64,000 bases of DNA from Haliotis asinina (GCF_037392515.1 NC_090280.1:28649118-28713117), one strand, 5' to 3'. Shown: positions 31,585-43,839, numbered from the stretch's first letter. A program made the numbers and translations. Notes: a model not told the origin generated them from the sequence alone.

Positions 31585-33180
31585 TGTGTTGACATGTTTT
31601 CACTGACTCACATCTGACCCTTCATGAATGATCGATAGCCTGTTTGCAACAAATTTCTTGAACCTTGATAGGGTATTGTCGATATACCTGAGAGCAGACA
31701 TGCTATCTGTCCAGAAGAATGTATTGTCTATGTTGTATTGGAGCTCCTGAAGAATTACCCTGGAGAGACGAACAGCGACTGTCGTAGCTGTCATAGCTGT
31801 CAGTTCCATGCGCAGTGTTATTTTATTTAGAGGGGCCAGTCTTGACTTCACCATCACCAGCACACAGTGAACATGGTCATCTTCATTCGTAAGGTGACTA
31901 TGCTTGTCGTAAGAGGCGACTAACGGGATCGGGTGGTCAGACTAGCTGACTTCGTTGACACATGTCATCGGTTCCCCATTGCGCAGATCGATGCTCATGT
32001 TGTTGATCACTGGATTGTCTGGTCCAGACTCGATTATTTACAGACCGTCGCCATATAGCTGGAATATTGCTAAGTGCGACGTAAAACTAAACTCACTCAC
32101 TCATTCGTAAGACGTAGATTCCATAGTCAGCTTCACTACCATCGCAGAATACATGTAGTTGTGCAGATGTTATATTTCCAAATTCTTCAGGTTTGTAGCA
32201 TCTTTTTAGATTTCTATATAGGTTTGACAGATCATTCAGCCACTGGAGCCATAATTTCATTGAAGTCTGGCCAGTCTCCTCATCCCATCCAAACTTCATC
32301 TTGCATAGATTCTGGAGCAGCTGTTTTGCAATCAAAGTAACAGGCGCAACAAACCCTAGCATATCACTGATACTGCTTACTACTGAAAATATTCCTCAGC
32401 TTGTGTTTGCTCTGCCTTTACTTTGGATTTTGAAGCCAAAAGAATCTGTGTCAACAAAGCAGAAGACACCAAGAGCCCTATCGTTGGAGAGAGAGACTCG
32501 AATTCATGATTCAGTTCTTTAACATCCTTGGCTCTTTCATCAGCCAGGATTGGCATCATGACTGAATTACTGATGGAGATCCACTTAGTGAGGGGAAATC
32601 CTCCATCTTGGCATAGTTGTGATAGTTCTTGGATGATGGATAGCGCGAATTCATTTTGCGTGGAAGCTACACAATCATCAGCATAGATGCTGTCTTTTAT
32701 CATGGTTACTTTTTCAGTATCATACCTTCCTTCACTGTTTTCTGCAGTTCTTAGCAGGGCAAACGTGGAGCAACTTGATGATGATACAGCACCGAATATA
32801 TATACACACATCCTGTAGACGTCTGGTTCTTCATTACAATTCCCATCAGGCCACCAGAAGAAGCGTAGGTAATCACGGTCTTCTTCAGGTACTCTGACTC
32901 CGTAATACATAGACTCAATGTCGCCCATGATTGCAATGGAGTCCTGGCAAAATCGAAGAAGTATACTGGTCAATTCATTCATCAAGTTGGGACCTTGCAG
33001 CAGCATATGATTCAAAGATACTCCCTGGTAGGTATCTTACCAGGCTTTCATGGATGATATACACCGTGATGAGGGATGTACCATCTATGTCCTGCCTCAC
33101 CATCTTCTATCGTAACCTTTTAAACATAATTCTTGGACAGTACATCTGTCATGAAAGTTTGATTCTTCTTTGAACCTGTC
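31585..33180 (-). pseudogene. BEL/Pao LTR-retrotransposon pol remnant (RT and RNase H)
   Basis: The minus strand shows the Pao-type order. WYIPHHGVYHP (about 33060-33100) is followed by a short deletion, then NHMLLQGPNLMNELTSILLRF, IMGDIESMYYGVRVPEEDRD, LRFFWWPDG and the VYIFGAVSS segment. Next come IYADDCVAS (RT catalytic loop), GGFPLTKWISIS, LGFVAPVTLIAKQLLQ, KFGWDE, and an RNase H beginning SAQLHVFCDGSEADYG. A SINE interrupts RNase H at 31892-32100. It resumes with ITLRMELTA and FWTDSMSALRYI. Frames are broken at about 32380 and around the SINE. No LTRs were recognised. The element is inactive. Confidence 0.85.
31892..32100 (+). mobile_element. SINE inserted in the BEL/Pao RNase H, 11-bp TSD
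   Basis: A 209-bp insert is bracketed by perfect copies of TCATTCGTAAG (31881-31891 and 32101-32111). It begins GGTGACTATGCTTGTCG and ends AATATTGCTAAGTGCGACG … AAACTCACTCAC. The 3' 50 bp resemble the 3' tail of the LINE family in this window. It has no coding capacity. The head does not look clearly like a tRNA to me. Confidence 0.85.
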
Positions 33181-34549
33181 ATCATTCAGAAACATTTTCT
33201 TCAAACTGTCAAGTCACTTGCGCACTGTTGTCGGGCATTATCATGTAATTAGCGTGGTTTTGATGTGCGTTACCTTCGCCCAGTGACAGCTGAGTTTGAG
33301 AAATAATTAGGTAGGAACAAGATGTTAATCAACCTTCGTTGGACTCTGCGTTGTTATTTTTAAAAATGTAGTGTTTCAGCCTGATCCCAGTTCATTAATC
33401 GGGCAAGTAGGGTAAATAACAGAAACAAGCAAACAACTGACAATAATTTATTACAAAACAGAATACGTAGAAAAATACAAACAAAAACTTAACAACTGAT
33501 AAATGACACAGTATCGCATCAACAGGTTGATTCTAGATCAGTTAAACTTGTACTTTTAAGCCAACCCGAAACCAACCCTGTTCTTATACAAACGTTACCC
33601 AAAAGCTATAAATCCTTGTTCGCTTCCTACTCCTAATTTTCCCCTAACCCAACTTCACAGTAATAAAAGAAACCTAACAATACATAGTCTAGTCTACAGT
33701 TTAATGTTCCACTCTATAAACGGGCAGGGAATGACCTTGAAACAGGATCTGAAGGGCGATTTTACCTGATGTTACTCGGTTGACCGAAGATAGACAACTG
33801 AACCCTTTTACTTTTGGCCTCCAGAGCATCAGATAACTCTGTTCTGGTCAGCATTCTTGATTCCAATTCCTCCTAATGTCTGGGTTTTACAATTTCCTAT
33901 AAAATCCACTTATCTTTCCACTATCTAGAAATAGCGATGTCCAATAATACAAATGTCCATTAGTGTTAAAGCTATGTTGCTTTTGTTGCGAACAACATGA
34001 TTCTTGTCTATCATATGGATGTAGGTATGACCTTATTGAATGTCCACCTGTTTGGCATGTCCATCAATTCCATCCATTCCAATTCTAATTCTTATATTCA
34101 AATTTCCGTTGTCTTTTACAGTAGATTAACTGAAAATTGTAGAAGAACAAAGTTTTAAGAAATTGCAATCCATAAACAGAATTTAACTTGCTAAAAAGGC
34201 AAATGTCTGAACTGCCTCTTCCAAAACTCATTCAAAAGTCTAAAGCATAAATATTGTCATATGCTCCTAAGCACATTTGAAATACGATAAAACATGAAAA
34301 ACATGAAAACTCCTAAGGGTTGTTAATAAAGTGGCAGTGGTATTAAACAAAATAGGATTAAAATTACACTTGGTTTAATAACAAAAATGAAATTTATTGA
34401 AAAATGGTTTTGAAAATTAAAGTTTTATGAAAATAAGTGTTTTGACCGTGACAGCATTCACTCACACGTTTAACATTGAGATGATCGAATATGCGGTTCT
34501 CTACCTCTTCCTAATCAGCGTCTGAACACTCACTAGTGTTGTCTTCCTC
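33181..34549. other. AT-rich stretch, nothing recognised
   Basis: No long frames and no similarity to other blocks in the window. It lies between two LTR-element fragments on the same strand and might contain decayed LTR or non-coding element sequence, but I cannot show this. Confidence 0.4.
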
Positions 34550-35300
34550 CTAACCTATAAATCTGGAACTGCAAGACATCATACGCGTGTTGTAATCTTG
34601 GAGGTATCGACAACTCCTAAGGCAATGGGTATTATAAGCACAAGATACAGTATTTATACACTGTGGGATTAACGTTTCCAGACATCTGGTTGTGACTAGT
34701 AGGTGGGTGGACGTATAAGCTCCAAAGGCTTTAGTGTCGTCAAGGCTACGCAGTTCGTCAAGCAACGACGATAGGGTTTGTGAAATCTCCAGTGTCAGAC
34801 CCATACTTTTGTTTAACAAGCCGAGGGAGACCAGGATGGATCAGATGTAACCACAACACAACGACCATATTTTCCATGGTAGGTGAGGGCTCTTTATCAA
34901 CAACTGGTGCCTGACCATATTGTTGAATGTCACATCCGGTAGTGAGAAGGTTGTCTTTTATAAAGGCTTCAAGCCTTTGACATAAATCCTCTGGACGTTC
35001 ATCCGTCTGAAGTTTTATGGCCATGATATCTGGGAAATGCAATCCTGTGGACGGGATATCATAATGCTGTCTGACCTTCTGCCATACGTCATGAACAGAC
35101 GTGGAGTATTTGATGATAGAATTTCTGGATATGACGCTGCAATAATTCGCAATCTGACCGAGCAACAAGTCTAGCTGCATATTTTTCTGCACTGCTGTTT
35201 TTCTATGTCGTTGCGGGACACTTTCGTCATCATCATGTAAGCCCCGAGTAGGTCTGACGGCAGATTTTTTTCCTGCGCGAGAAAAGGGTAAAAATTTCAT
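34550..35300 (-). pseudogene. Gag-like capsid fragment of an LTR retroelement
   Basis: A 180-codon frame (35300-34758) carries a conserved block [56 protein letters not shown] and [19 protein letters not shown]. Reading continues after a frameshift near 34805 with [17 protein letters not shown] in the overlapping frame (34819-34550). Helical composition and the '[14 protein letters not shown]' type motif recall retrotransposon capsids I have seen in invertebrate genomes. The family assignment (gypsy-like or other) is uncertain. No zinc knuckle, protease or LTR is visible. Confidence 0.55.
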
Positions 35301-35749
35301 CTAACGACAAAATATACACGAGAGTTTGGCGCCAGTTTCCAAAAGAGTTTATGGTTTCATGTCTGGTCAGTTGCCACTGCTTTGAAGCCCGATTTTGAGG
35401 CATGATTTCGATTCAATAATGTCACGAATTTGCAACCACTCACGAGGTTATGTGTAATACCAATACCTAAGTCGAAAATGTCTTGAAATACACTTGTTCA
35501 TGCAGGGTTGCCCGCCGATTGTGAAGATATGAGGGTAAACGATGTCACTGGAATCCTGCTTGTCGGATTATTGATGTGAATAATAACTTACCTGCCACCA
35601 CGCCAGTACACAACGCCGATCTCTCAAAACCATGCTGTTTATTCGGCGACCATTACAAAGACGAGCCAAAACTGGGAATGGTACACTATACCATTCCGGA
35701 CAAAGAAAACGAAAAGAACGCGGATCGCGAGTGATGGCGTAACTCATCT
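35301..35749. other. Stretch without recognised features
   Basis: No frame longer than background and no matching block elsewhere in the window. Confidence 0.4.
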
Positions 35750-36510
35750 ACTAGCCGCCCAATAGTCTTCTTTTATTAAACTGTCCACACACAGTATCTC
35801 TGGAAATGTTGAAGTGAGACATATTTGGCTGACATTTTACTGATGCGATGTATGTATGACTCAAACAGTTTTGCAAAAACGGTGACTGTAAGCTGGACTT
35901 CTGCCTAACTTGTTTCTTGTCACCTTGCCACTGGTTTAATATCAAACTGAAAAAACTATCAAATTCCTGTTATCTGATTAGATTTCGTTCAAGGATGAAA
36001 TATGCGACTTTGTGGTGTCCCACCTTTATATTGCCAGGACATTGTAAAAGCGGCGTCAAAACATACTCAATCAGTCACCCACAGGGCGGAGTAAAGTATC
36101 GCGTTTATATGATTAAAATTGCGGTTTATGTCAAGAGCATTCTTTTATACCATGACTCCTATCCCGAAGGACTCCCTATGCTGGGTACTGGAGATGTTCC
36201 AACAAGAACGATGTTACACTCAACAATGTGATGATAAAGATAGTAAACCGCCATTATAACGAATTTCGAGGTGTGAGTATAGCAAGTGGCTGTATCTCCC
36301 AAACAGTAAGTTATATTCGCTGATTCGATATAAGTGTATTCGTAACAAACGTATTTACTCTAGTTAACAAAATGGATGTTTTCTATAGAGTATGATACAA
36401 AATGACAAATTTAGTTGAGAAAGATTTGTTGTAAGTTTCCATGAGATAAAAATATTATGTTTCTCACCACCACTGGCAATGAAGTGCAACAACGGTCAAA
36501 ACTAAAAACA
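35750..36510. repeat. Spacer block duplicated at 54865-56375
   Basis: 'ttttattaaactgtccacacaca', 'gatgaaatatgcgactttgtg', 'ggagtaaagtatcgcgtttata', 'ggagatgttccaacaagaac' and 'gctgattcgatataagtgta' occur in the same order at 54880-54920 and 55840-56165. It lies 5' of unit A as its partner lies 5' of unit B. The frames within it are not shared between copies, so it is not coding. Confidence 0.8.
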
Positions 36511-36517
36511 TGATTTC

Positions 36518-37050
36518 ATGCACACTCTTATTAAAGAGTCTCTATGCCGGGTTGTAGCAAGAACAGGGCCAGCACAGATAAAAATCTCTATCCCCTACAT
36601 TGGCCAGACCTCACACCAAATAAGCAGACTCGTGAAGGAACAAGCCGATATAGGAACCACATTCTCCACTTCACGAACTCTAAATAACCTTCTACAGGCC
36701 AAAGGACATAACCACTCCAAAAGCAGAAAGTCCAGCCCCAAGGGTGTTGTCGACAAAATTGACTGTAACTGTGGACAATCATATATCAGCGAAACATCCA
36801 GAGTGAAAGAGCACCAGGCATCATCAAACAAATCAGACAACAACTCAGCTATATCAGAACATATTCAGTCCAACCCCAGTCACCACATCAACTGGACAGA
36901 ATACACACTACTGTCCAACAACCATCCCGACTTCACCAAATGGAAATTAAAATAGGCCATCCACGTCAAACGACACTGACTCCAGATGAACAGAGATCAA
37001 GGTTACATCATCCAGTCAGCATATGACGAACTCATCAACGAACGTTAAGT
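36518..37050 (+). pseudogene. Penelope-like element GIY-YIG endonuclease remnant
   Basis: Plus-strand reading gives the PLE C-terminus. ISIPYIGQTSHQISRLVKE is followed by the TLNNLLQAKG region, KGVVDKIDCNCGQSYISETSR (the GIY-YIG core, with the Gly of the second motif replaced by Ser), REH-type KEHQ, NSAISEHI, and HHINWTEYTLL. After a stop at 36953 it continues with AIHVKRH and MNRDQGYIIQSAYDELI. The order and the terminal NRDxGY motif are typical of Penelope/Neptune elements. The upstream RT is absent, so this is a 5'-truncated dead copy. Confidence 0.82.
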
Positions 37051-37059
37051 GCTTGAAAC

Positions 37060-38040
37060 ATGTCCCACTCTCCTGCTCTGTACCACTCACTGGCCTCTAC
37101 ATGTAATCCCTTGTCATCACATTGCTCCTGTACTTCCATACTAACTATCAATCAATCCTAAGAACTTATATAAACAGGTCTATACTCTCCAACCCTGTAC
37201 ATCCCATAGTCTGTTGTTAATGGCTTCTACATGTAAATACTGTCCTGCCCAACTAGTTCCAGTTGTTTTTGTTAAATATTTTCTGTACATATTGTTAAGA
37301 ATTTACCATGACAAACAATGTAAGAAATCCCCTTGTGAACCAGCAAAACAGAACAAAGACAAGTCATAAACGTTCAAATTATGTATTATTATGCAACGAA
37401 AACAAGGTATACAAGGTCACAAGTCAATTTCACAATACTGATTTCAAGTACAACTCAAGAGAGACAAAATCTAAGTCAATGGGTCACAAAATACAATATA
37501 GCAAACTCACCAAAGTCATAGTCAACTATCCAGATTGTAAACACAGTGAGCGGTCTGACAACGGATGATTTAGATAAGGCGTTGATGGATTGTTGGCAAT
37601 GATCTAACTCCAATGATGTGTCCTTCGTGACACGGCAACCAGCCTTTATATATACCTTCAGTCATTTCCCGAAAGTTCGGGCACATACGACCACCGTCAA
37701 CGCTCTAGAATGCCCTCGAATAAGTCTCCCGGAATTAAACACGTAGAAAACTAGGAGCAGATAAATTCCGGAAAACCAGAATCCTAAATGTGCTGACCAT
37801 CTGTTAAACGAAATGTGACCCATCATAATTATTATTCAAAACACTAAATGTTGTGATCAAATAATAATTATTACTGAATTAGTAACAAAATATACAGAAA
37901 CTACACGCTCGTAGCAATATATATGTGCCATCCTGTCTTATCTGCCTCTTACTTGCTTGACTACGATACAAGAAGCTGTATCAAAACGTCGCTCAATCCG
38001 ATTAAAGAAGTTGCTCTTACATAAAGTTTCTCCTTATTTA
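37060..38040. other. Probable PLE 3' flank and unassigned DNA
   Basis: An 86-codon plus-strand frame at 37308-37568 has no motif I recognise and a Lys/Asn/Ser-rich composition typical of chance frames. A TATA-like 'tttatatatacc' at about 37650 is followed by GC-richer sequence. A solo LTR is possible but no ends or TSD were found. From about 38040 the block shared with 16160 begins. Confidence 0.35.
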
Positions 38041-38389
38041 ACTTACGTAGTAGGTTAAATCCATATCTGTGATCACCTAGTTATCTTGCTGTCTTGCCAA
38101 CGTGACAGGTAGTATGGCCTGCGTTATCATTGTATGTGGATTGTAAAAGTCTGTTGCATGATTGTAGTTAAGCAGAATAATTAAAATCAGAATGCATCAC
38201 CTTTCGTATATATGTTAAAGTTGACTTTAATGAAGGAGATAGAAGTACAACACTTCGTGGGGCAACTTCTGGGTTGTCTGAACAGCATCAGTATGATCGT
38301 AACCTACATGACACCTTTGGCATCAGTTGGTGAGAGAACAGTTCCTTTCCCCACAATCAAACATTTCTTGACATGTGACAAAAATGCAC

Positions 38390-40341
38390 TCAACATGGAT
38401 CGTCCTCCCTGTAAGGCGTGGCAACAATGTGTCGTGTGGACACATACTTCACTATATGTGTATTTTCCCCTTCACAAGCCAGATTTAGAATGTTATCACC
38501 AGCGTCATTCATAGCTGTTAGATCAGCCCCATTCTCAACAAGTAAGAAAAAGGGGGCCTCATATCCTTCACGTGCTGCAATCATTACTGGTGTGTAATCG
38601 TCCCCATTACGACTGTTGATATCCACAATGTTGTTTGTGAGAAGGTACTTGACTATCTCAATACTGTCGCGTCTACAGGCCAAATGAAGGATGTTGTCAT
38701 TGCAGTCATCCAGTAGTGATAGATCAGCTCTCCATTTCACAAGTAAGTTAAAAGCGTTTTCACGTCCCATCACGGTTGCACGCATTACTGGCGTCAAACC
38801 CCAATCATCTCGACTGTTGATGTCCACCGTGTTATGGGTCAGGAGGTACTTGATTATCCCCAAGTGTTCCCATTCACAGGCAACATGAAGGATGGTTTCA
38901 TTGTCATTGGTTACTTGCGACAGATCTACTCCTGCTTCAACAAGAACGCCAAACGCATCATTATGTCCCTCAAAGACTGTATGCATTACTGGTGTCCAAC
39001 CGTTCATGTTTCGACTGTTGATGCCCACGGTGTCATGCTTCAGGAGGTACTTGATTATCTCAACATTACCCCCTTTACAGGCTAGGTGAAGGATAGTTTC
39101 TCTGTAACCATTCACCAATGATAGATCTGCTCCTGCTTCAACAAGGACGTCAAACACATCCTTATGTCCATGACTGGCTCCATGCATAATTGGTGTCCAA
39201 CCTTTTTCATCTCGACTGTCAATGTCCACAATACTATGATTCAAGAGGTACTTGATTATCTCAACATTATTTCCCTCACAGGCCAGGTGAAGAATTGTTT
39301 CCTTGTCCTCACCCACTTGTGACAGATCTGCTCCTTTATCTATAAGGACATCAAACACATCCTTATCTCCCAAACTGGCTCCATGCATAATTGGTGTCCA
39401 ACCTTTTTCATCTCGACTGTTAATGTCCACAGTGTCATGCTTCAGGAGGTACTTGATTATCTCGACATTATCCCCTTTACAGGCTAGGTGGAGGATAGTT
39501 TCTCTGTCACCATTCACCAATGATAGATCTGCTCCTCCTTCAACAAGGACGTCAAACACATCCTCATGTCCAAATTTGGCTCCATGCATAATTGGTGTCC
39601 AACCTTTTTCATCTCGACTGTTAATGTCCACAGTGTCATGCTTTAGGAGGTACTTGATTATCTCAACATTACCCCCTTTACAGGCCAAGTGAAGGGTGTT
39701 TATTTTGTTCTTACCCATTATTGACAGATCTGCTCCTCCTTCAACAAGAACGTCAAACACATCCTTGTGTCCACATTTTGCTGCATGCATAACTGGTGTC
39801 CAATCGGACTCATCTTGTCTGTCAATGTCCACAATGTCTTTTGTCAGGAGGTATTGGATTATGTCAACATTACCACCCTGACAGGCCACGTGAAGGATTG
39901 TTTCTTTTTCGTCATTCACTAGTACCAGATCTGCTCTTGCTTCCACAAGTACGCCAAACACATCATTGCTATTGGAAAATGCTGCTTTCATTGCTGGTGT
40001 CCACCCGTATTTATCTTGACTGTTGACGCTCACAATTTTCTGCATGAGGACATACTTCACGACGTCAACATTTCCCCCAGTACAAGCTAAATGAAGAATG
40101 TTCCTATCTTCATCATCCACTAAAGACAGGTTGGCACCTTCCCTGACAAGTAGGTCAAACACTTCTTTATGTCCCTCCTGTGCTGCATACATCACTGGTG
40201 TCATGTTGTCCTCCTTCCTTGAGTTGACATTTGTCTTGTTGTCAGATAAAATGGACTTGACTCGGGCCAAATCTCCAACCATGCAGGCATCGAAGAGTGT
40301 GGTGTTTGGTTCAGTATACGCTTGCGTTTGAATGAGTTTCT
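38390..40341 (-). CDS. Ankyrin-repeat last exon, unit B (19 repeats)
   Basis: The exon is open for 649 codons with acceptor ATACATTTCAG before AGAAACTC (phase 1) and stop after …YREDDPC at 38390. By my count it has 19 ankyrin repeats of about 33 residues, alternating WTPVMHAA-type and ETILHLACKGGNVEIIKYLL-type units. Three consecutive doublets beginning DEKGWTPIMHGA are nearly identical and spaced exactly 201 bp (67 codons), indicating recent unequal crossing-over. Relative to unit A there are three extra doublets, while the first and last repeats correspond one-to-one. No internal stops. Antisense frames within it are shadows of the array. Confidence 0.88.
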
Positions 40342-40829
40342 CTGAAATGTATCAGACAGTACATGAAATAGGCATGATAGAAAGGTTGTGGCGTATGTGC
40401 CCAAATAATTATACTAACATCTTCAGCGTCTCCGTTATGTAACTTTCTTCAGTTTGCTAATATTTCGTGTTTGAAAGGAAATGGATCATGAATAGAGTTG
40501 AAAATTTGTTGACAATGCTGATAACACTAGCCTCATGTAAGAATGTAGAGTTTTGGTTCACGTGATAAAATACCATGTACACCTTCACGATCCGCGCGCA
40601 GGGAGTACAAAAGTCATATTATTCCATCATGCCTCGGTGACCACACGAAGTGAGAAAAACGTGTATCGCCAGGCCTTTAGTAACGTGCATTTGAAGTCAA
40701 CCGATAAGCTGGTGTCAACAACGCAGCAAGGATTCTGAACCGTGGCATCTCACATAAACAAGAGCAGGCCTATTCGATGCGAATTGATTTCTTTTGATTT
40801 AGTAAAACCTTTCGGCTAACAAAGCTGTG

Positions 40830-42088
40830 TGTCACTGAATCCAGAACAAAATCTTCTAGATTACCCGATAATCTAGCTGTCTATTTTGACAGGGAAACAA
40901 ATGCCATCTTAACGGCTCTTAAATATATTCAAAGGCATTCTACGTATAAACAGTACATAATCTATTCAGACTCTCTTTCATGTCTTCAGGCTATTAAAAA
41001 CGCATCATGTAAACGTCCACTTTCAATAGAAATTATTGAATTATATAATGACCTTGATACTGGCCAATTCTACATCGTCTTTTTCTGGTTACCCAGTCAT
41101 GTTGGCATTTCTGGTAACACAATGGTCGATCTTGCTGCCAAGGCAGCATTCACTTCTTATTCCATACTCTAAAAATAAAGCTGTCATCAGATCTTACATT
41201 CGTGATCTAAAGCAGAATAAGTGTGACACTCAAGTAGGTATTAATAAATTACATGCTGTCAAACCCTATATTGGTTACACCTTCTTGGGTTGTCAGTCCA
41301 GATTTGAATAGGTAATCATGCGGCGATGTCGCATTGGCCACACAGGATATACACATGAATATTTGCTTAAAGGTGAGGATCATCCGTTTTGTATCCCTTA
41401 ATGCATATCATACTTGACTGTGTTGAGTATTCCATCACAAGGGATCAGTATTTTAATTCACGAAATATTACGGATCGTTTTATCAATATTAGTCCTCGTT
41501 TAATTATTACATTTTAAAGGAATTAGATTTGTTAAGTGAAATGTAAATAGATATTTTATAATTGGAAGAGTAAATTAGTAAATCAAATCGATAGTGGCTG
41601 TACTGTCAAAGGGGGTTGAAGTACTGTAAAATATTTGTCCCCCTGAGAGGGTACATAAGTCCCAAAACATTTAATGTTCATTTAAGTTTTCCACGTTTTT
41701 AATCGTAGAATAAGTGTTCTTTTACTGTATGACTAGATTTGTCTAAATTGCTAACGGCTGAAGGGATGATGTAAGTCCAGCTACGGTCCATACAGGAAGC
41801 AAATGTATAGTAAGTCCCCATGGTCCTTAGTATGGTAATGTACATTCAGTTGTTGGCAACATATAGCTCATTTTTAAAATGGTATTGTCCTCTGTAGATA
41901 CATTGTCTAATAACATTCTACCCTGTGATATTCTAGCTAGTTTTACTGTCCTTCGTTGACAGGTTTTTACAATGTATGTGCTATTAATTCATTTGTATTT
42001 TTTTTTAATTAATCGTTCTCGTCACGACAAGGCTGCAAATTTGCCAATGTGACGTTAAATATTAACTCACTCACTCACTCACCCGAAG
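40830..42088 (+). mobile_element. LINE copy E6, 5'-truncated in RNase H, 10-bp TSD
   Basis: Bracketed by CAAAGCTGTG at 40820-40829 and 42089-42098. It begins inside RNase H (SRTKSSRLPDN), reads NAILTALKYIQRH, IYSDSLSCLQAIKN and FWLPSHVGISGNTMVDLAAKAA, with deletions afterwards and a truncated finger, then the full 3' UTR and tail ending CTCACTCACTCACCCGAAG. Frameshifts at about 41155 and 41310 destroy coding. It lies in an intron of unit B and is absent from unit A. Confidence 0.9.
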
Positions 42089-43296
42089 CAAAGCTGTGAA
42101 GTGCAACAGTCACTGCCACAATAGTTTTAACTGTTAGTGACAATACGTGATGTTGAAATAAAGATCCGCGTTTGAAAATTTTTACAAACTGATTGAAGTA
42201 AGATGATTGTTGCTACACAAAATGACGCGAGATGACTGACCCTCTTAATCTTTTCACGAAATGATTGATTGTTTTGGTCACGAAATGATTGGTTTCACAA
42301 TCTGACATCAATCCAACATGCACTTATTGCTGAAACAGATGTCCTGCTGATTCTCTTATTACAGACCGCGATGATTAAAATCGAACTAAATAATAGGTCT
42401 GTAGGTAAACCTTGAGTCTTCCTCCTCCTCGTCCTCAAAGAATTTGACAAATGCAAATCCAATCAGTGGCACGTGTTTACGAGGGACTAATCATTGATGT
42501 CAGTTTTTCATTCATCAAAACGAGAAAAATATTTTCATGATCGCTGATGTGAATCCTATTCATGATCGATCAGACAAACGTAGATGACATAGATGCATCT
42601 AACCCATTAATAGGTTAGACTACATACATTTCACACCTCTTCTGCAAAAGTCGTAACTCTGTTAATCCATTACTTTTCTGTGATCGCAGTTGATTCTCAA
42701 CATGTCAGAATTAGGAGACCAATTCTGAGGTGAAGTTAAAGTCTGTTAGTTTTATTCCAGGTTGACTCATACGAACTCCCCAGTTCAGCAAATCGTTCTA
42801 AAAGTGGCATCCATCCATTTTGCTTCAACGAGGAAACATATGGGTGAGGCTTTTACCATTAGTTCCTTTGTGAATGAACGAACGAGTGAAGTCCAGAATC
42901 AGAACTTAATCACGTTTATATATCCGTTATTACGAAATACCCAAACAAGAGCGTTTTTACAGATATAATGAACGCTTAGGAATGTGTTTCTATTCTACAT
43001 CTCATTTGTCTGTACAAAGATAGACAGACGCCGAGAATTGAGTACGGATATTTCTAATTACCTAGAGAGTTGTGTTATTACCAACTCCCTGTTACGTCGC
43101 CCTTATGCTTTCCCTCAAACACTTCTTAAACTGATGCACTGCAGGATATTATACAATCCTGAGGGCAGCACAGTCGTGTTCAAATCCCTGCAAAGTCTAA
43201 ATAAATAATCAAAGTGTGACTGATTGCAAGTTTGTGATTGGAGTGTTCGGATGCCGACATTTTTATCACATCACATTTCCCATGCTGGACATTTAC

Positions 43297-43381
43297 CTTT
43301 CACACATTCAGTTTTGCCAGTTCGAGTCTCCAGACACCTCATGCTTGGGCAGGTCTCCAATTCGCAGGAACCAGCTCGGAT
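43297..43381 (-). CDS. Cys-rich internal exon, unit B
   Basis: 85-nt exon; acceptor …CTGTTTCAG before ATCCGAGC, donor AAAG before GTAAATG. It encodes IRAGSCELETCPSMRC, then the ETRTGKTECVK segment, matching the unit A exon with conserved Cys spacing and identical phases (0 in, 1 out). Most differences from unit A are silent or conservative, as expected for coding sequence. The larger frame extending to 43582 is intron read-through. The block 42099-43835 around it duplicates unit A 20420-22132. Confidence 0.65.
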
Positions 43382-43839
43382 CTGAAACAGGAGCAAGTAG
43401 GACACGTATCTTGACTCTATTAAACAATCCCTATTTTTATATCGCAAGCTATTTTGTGTACATTTTAAAATAAATATCATAATGCAGTCCCTGACGATAA
43501 TACCAAAAGACATAACAGAAGCGTCATGTCCACCCACGAGAGCATACCAAATGTGGCAAGTTCCTAGTCCCCTTTTTGTCACATTAAAATGCTTGTTCCC
43601 GCTCCTGGCCTTATCATGTGTGTTTTAACATGTTGACAAGCAGCAATCTCAGTCGACTGCGATTTACACTGTTTCTACGTAACGTGCGTGTGCGATTCAG
43701 CAACATCATGATATTCCATTTACACCTGTGTAAGAGATGCCTATGACTAATAATAATCAGTTAGGCATTTCTATAGCACCTTAATCCACAGAACCACTCA
43801 GTAGCGCTTAGTCGTATGCTCTCCTGAACGTAAGGGCTT

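Noticed and set aside
37308..37568. 86-codon plus-strand frame after the Penelope remnant
   Set aside because: No recognisable motif and Lys/Asn-rich composition expected in AT-rich DNA; no support for a gene.
38691..40331. Plus-strand frames of 60-130 codons opposite the ankyrin exons (also 16487-17842)
   Set aside because: They are antisense shadows of a regular array: the same frame recurs with the repeat period and has no domain logic of its own.
42099..43296. A transmembrane exon between the Cys-rich and ankyrin exons of unit B
   Set aside because: I reverse-complemented about 42300-43296 and looked for an open phase 1-1 segment with a long hydrophobic run and splice sites; none was convincing.
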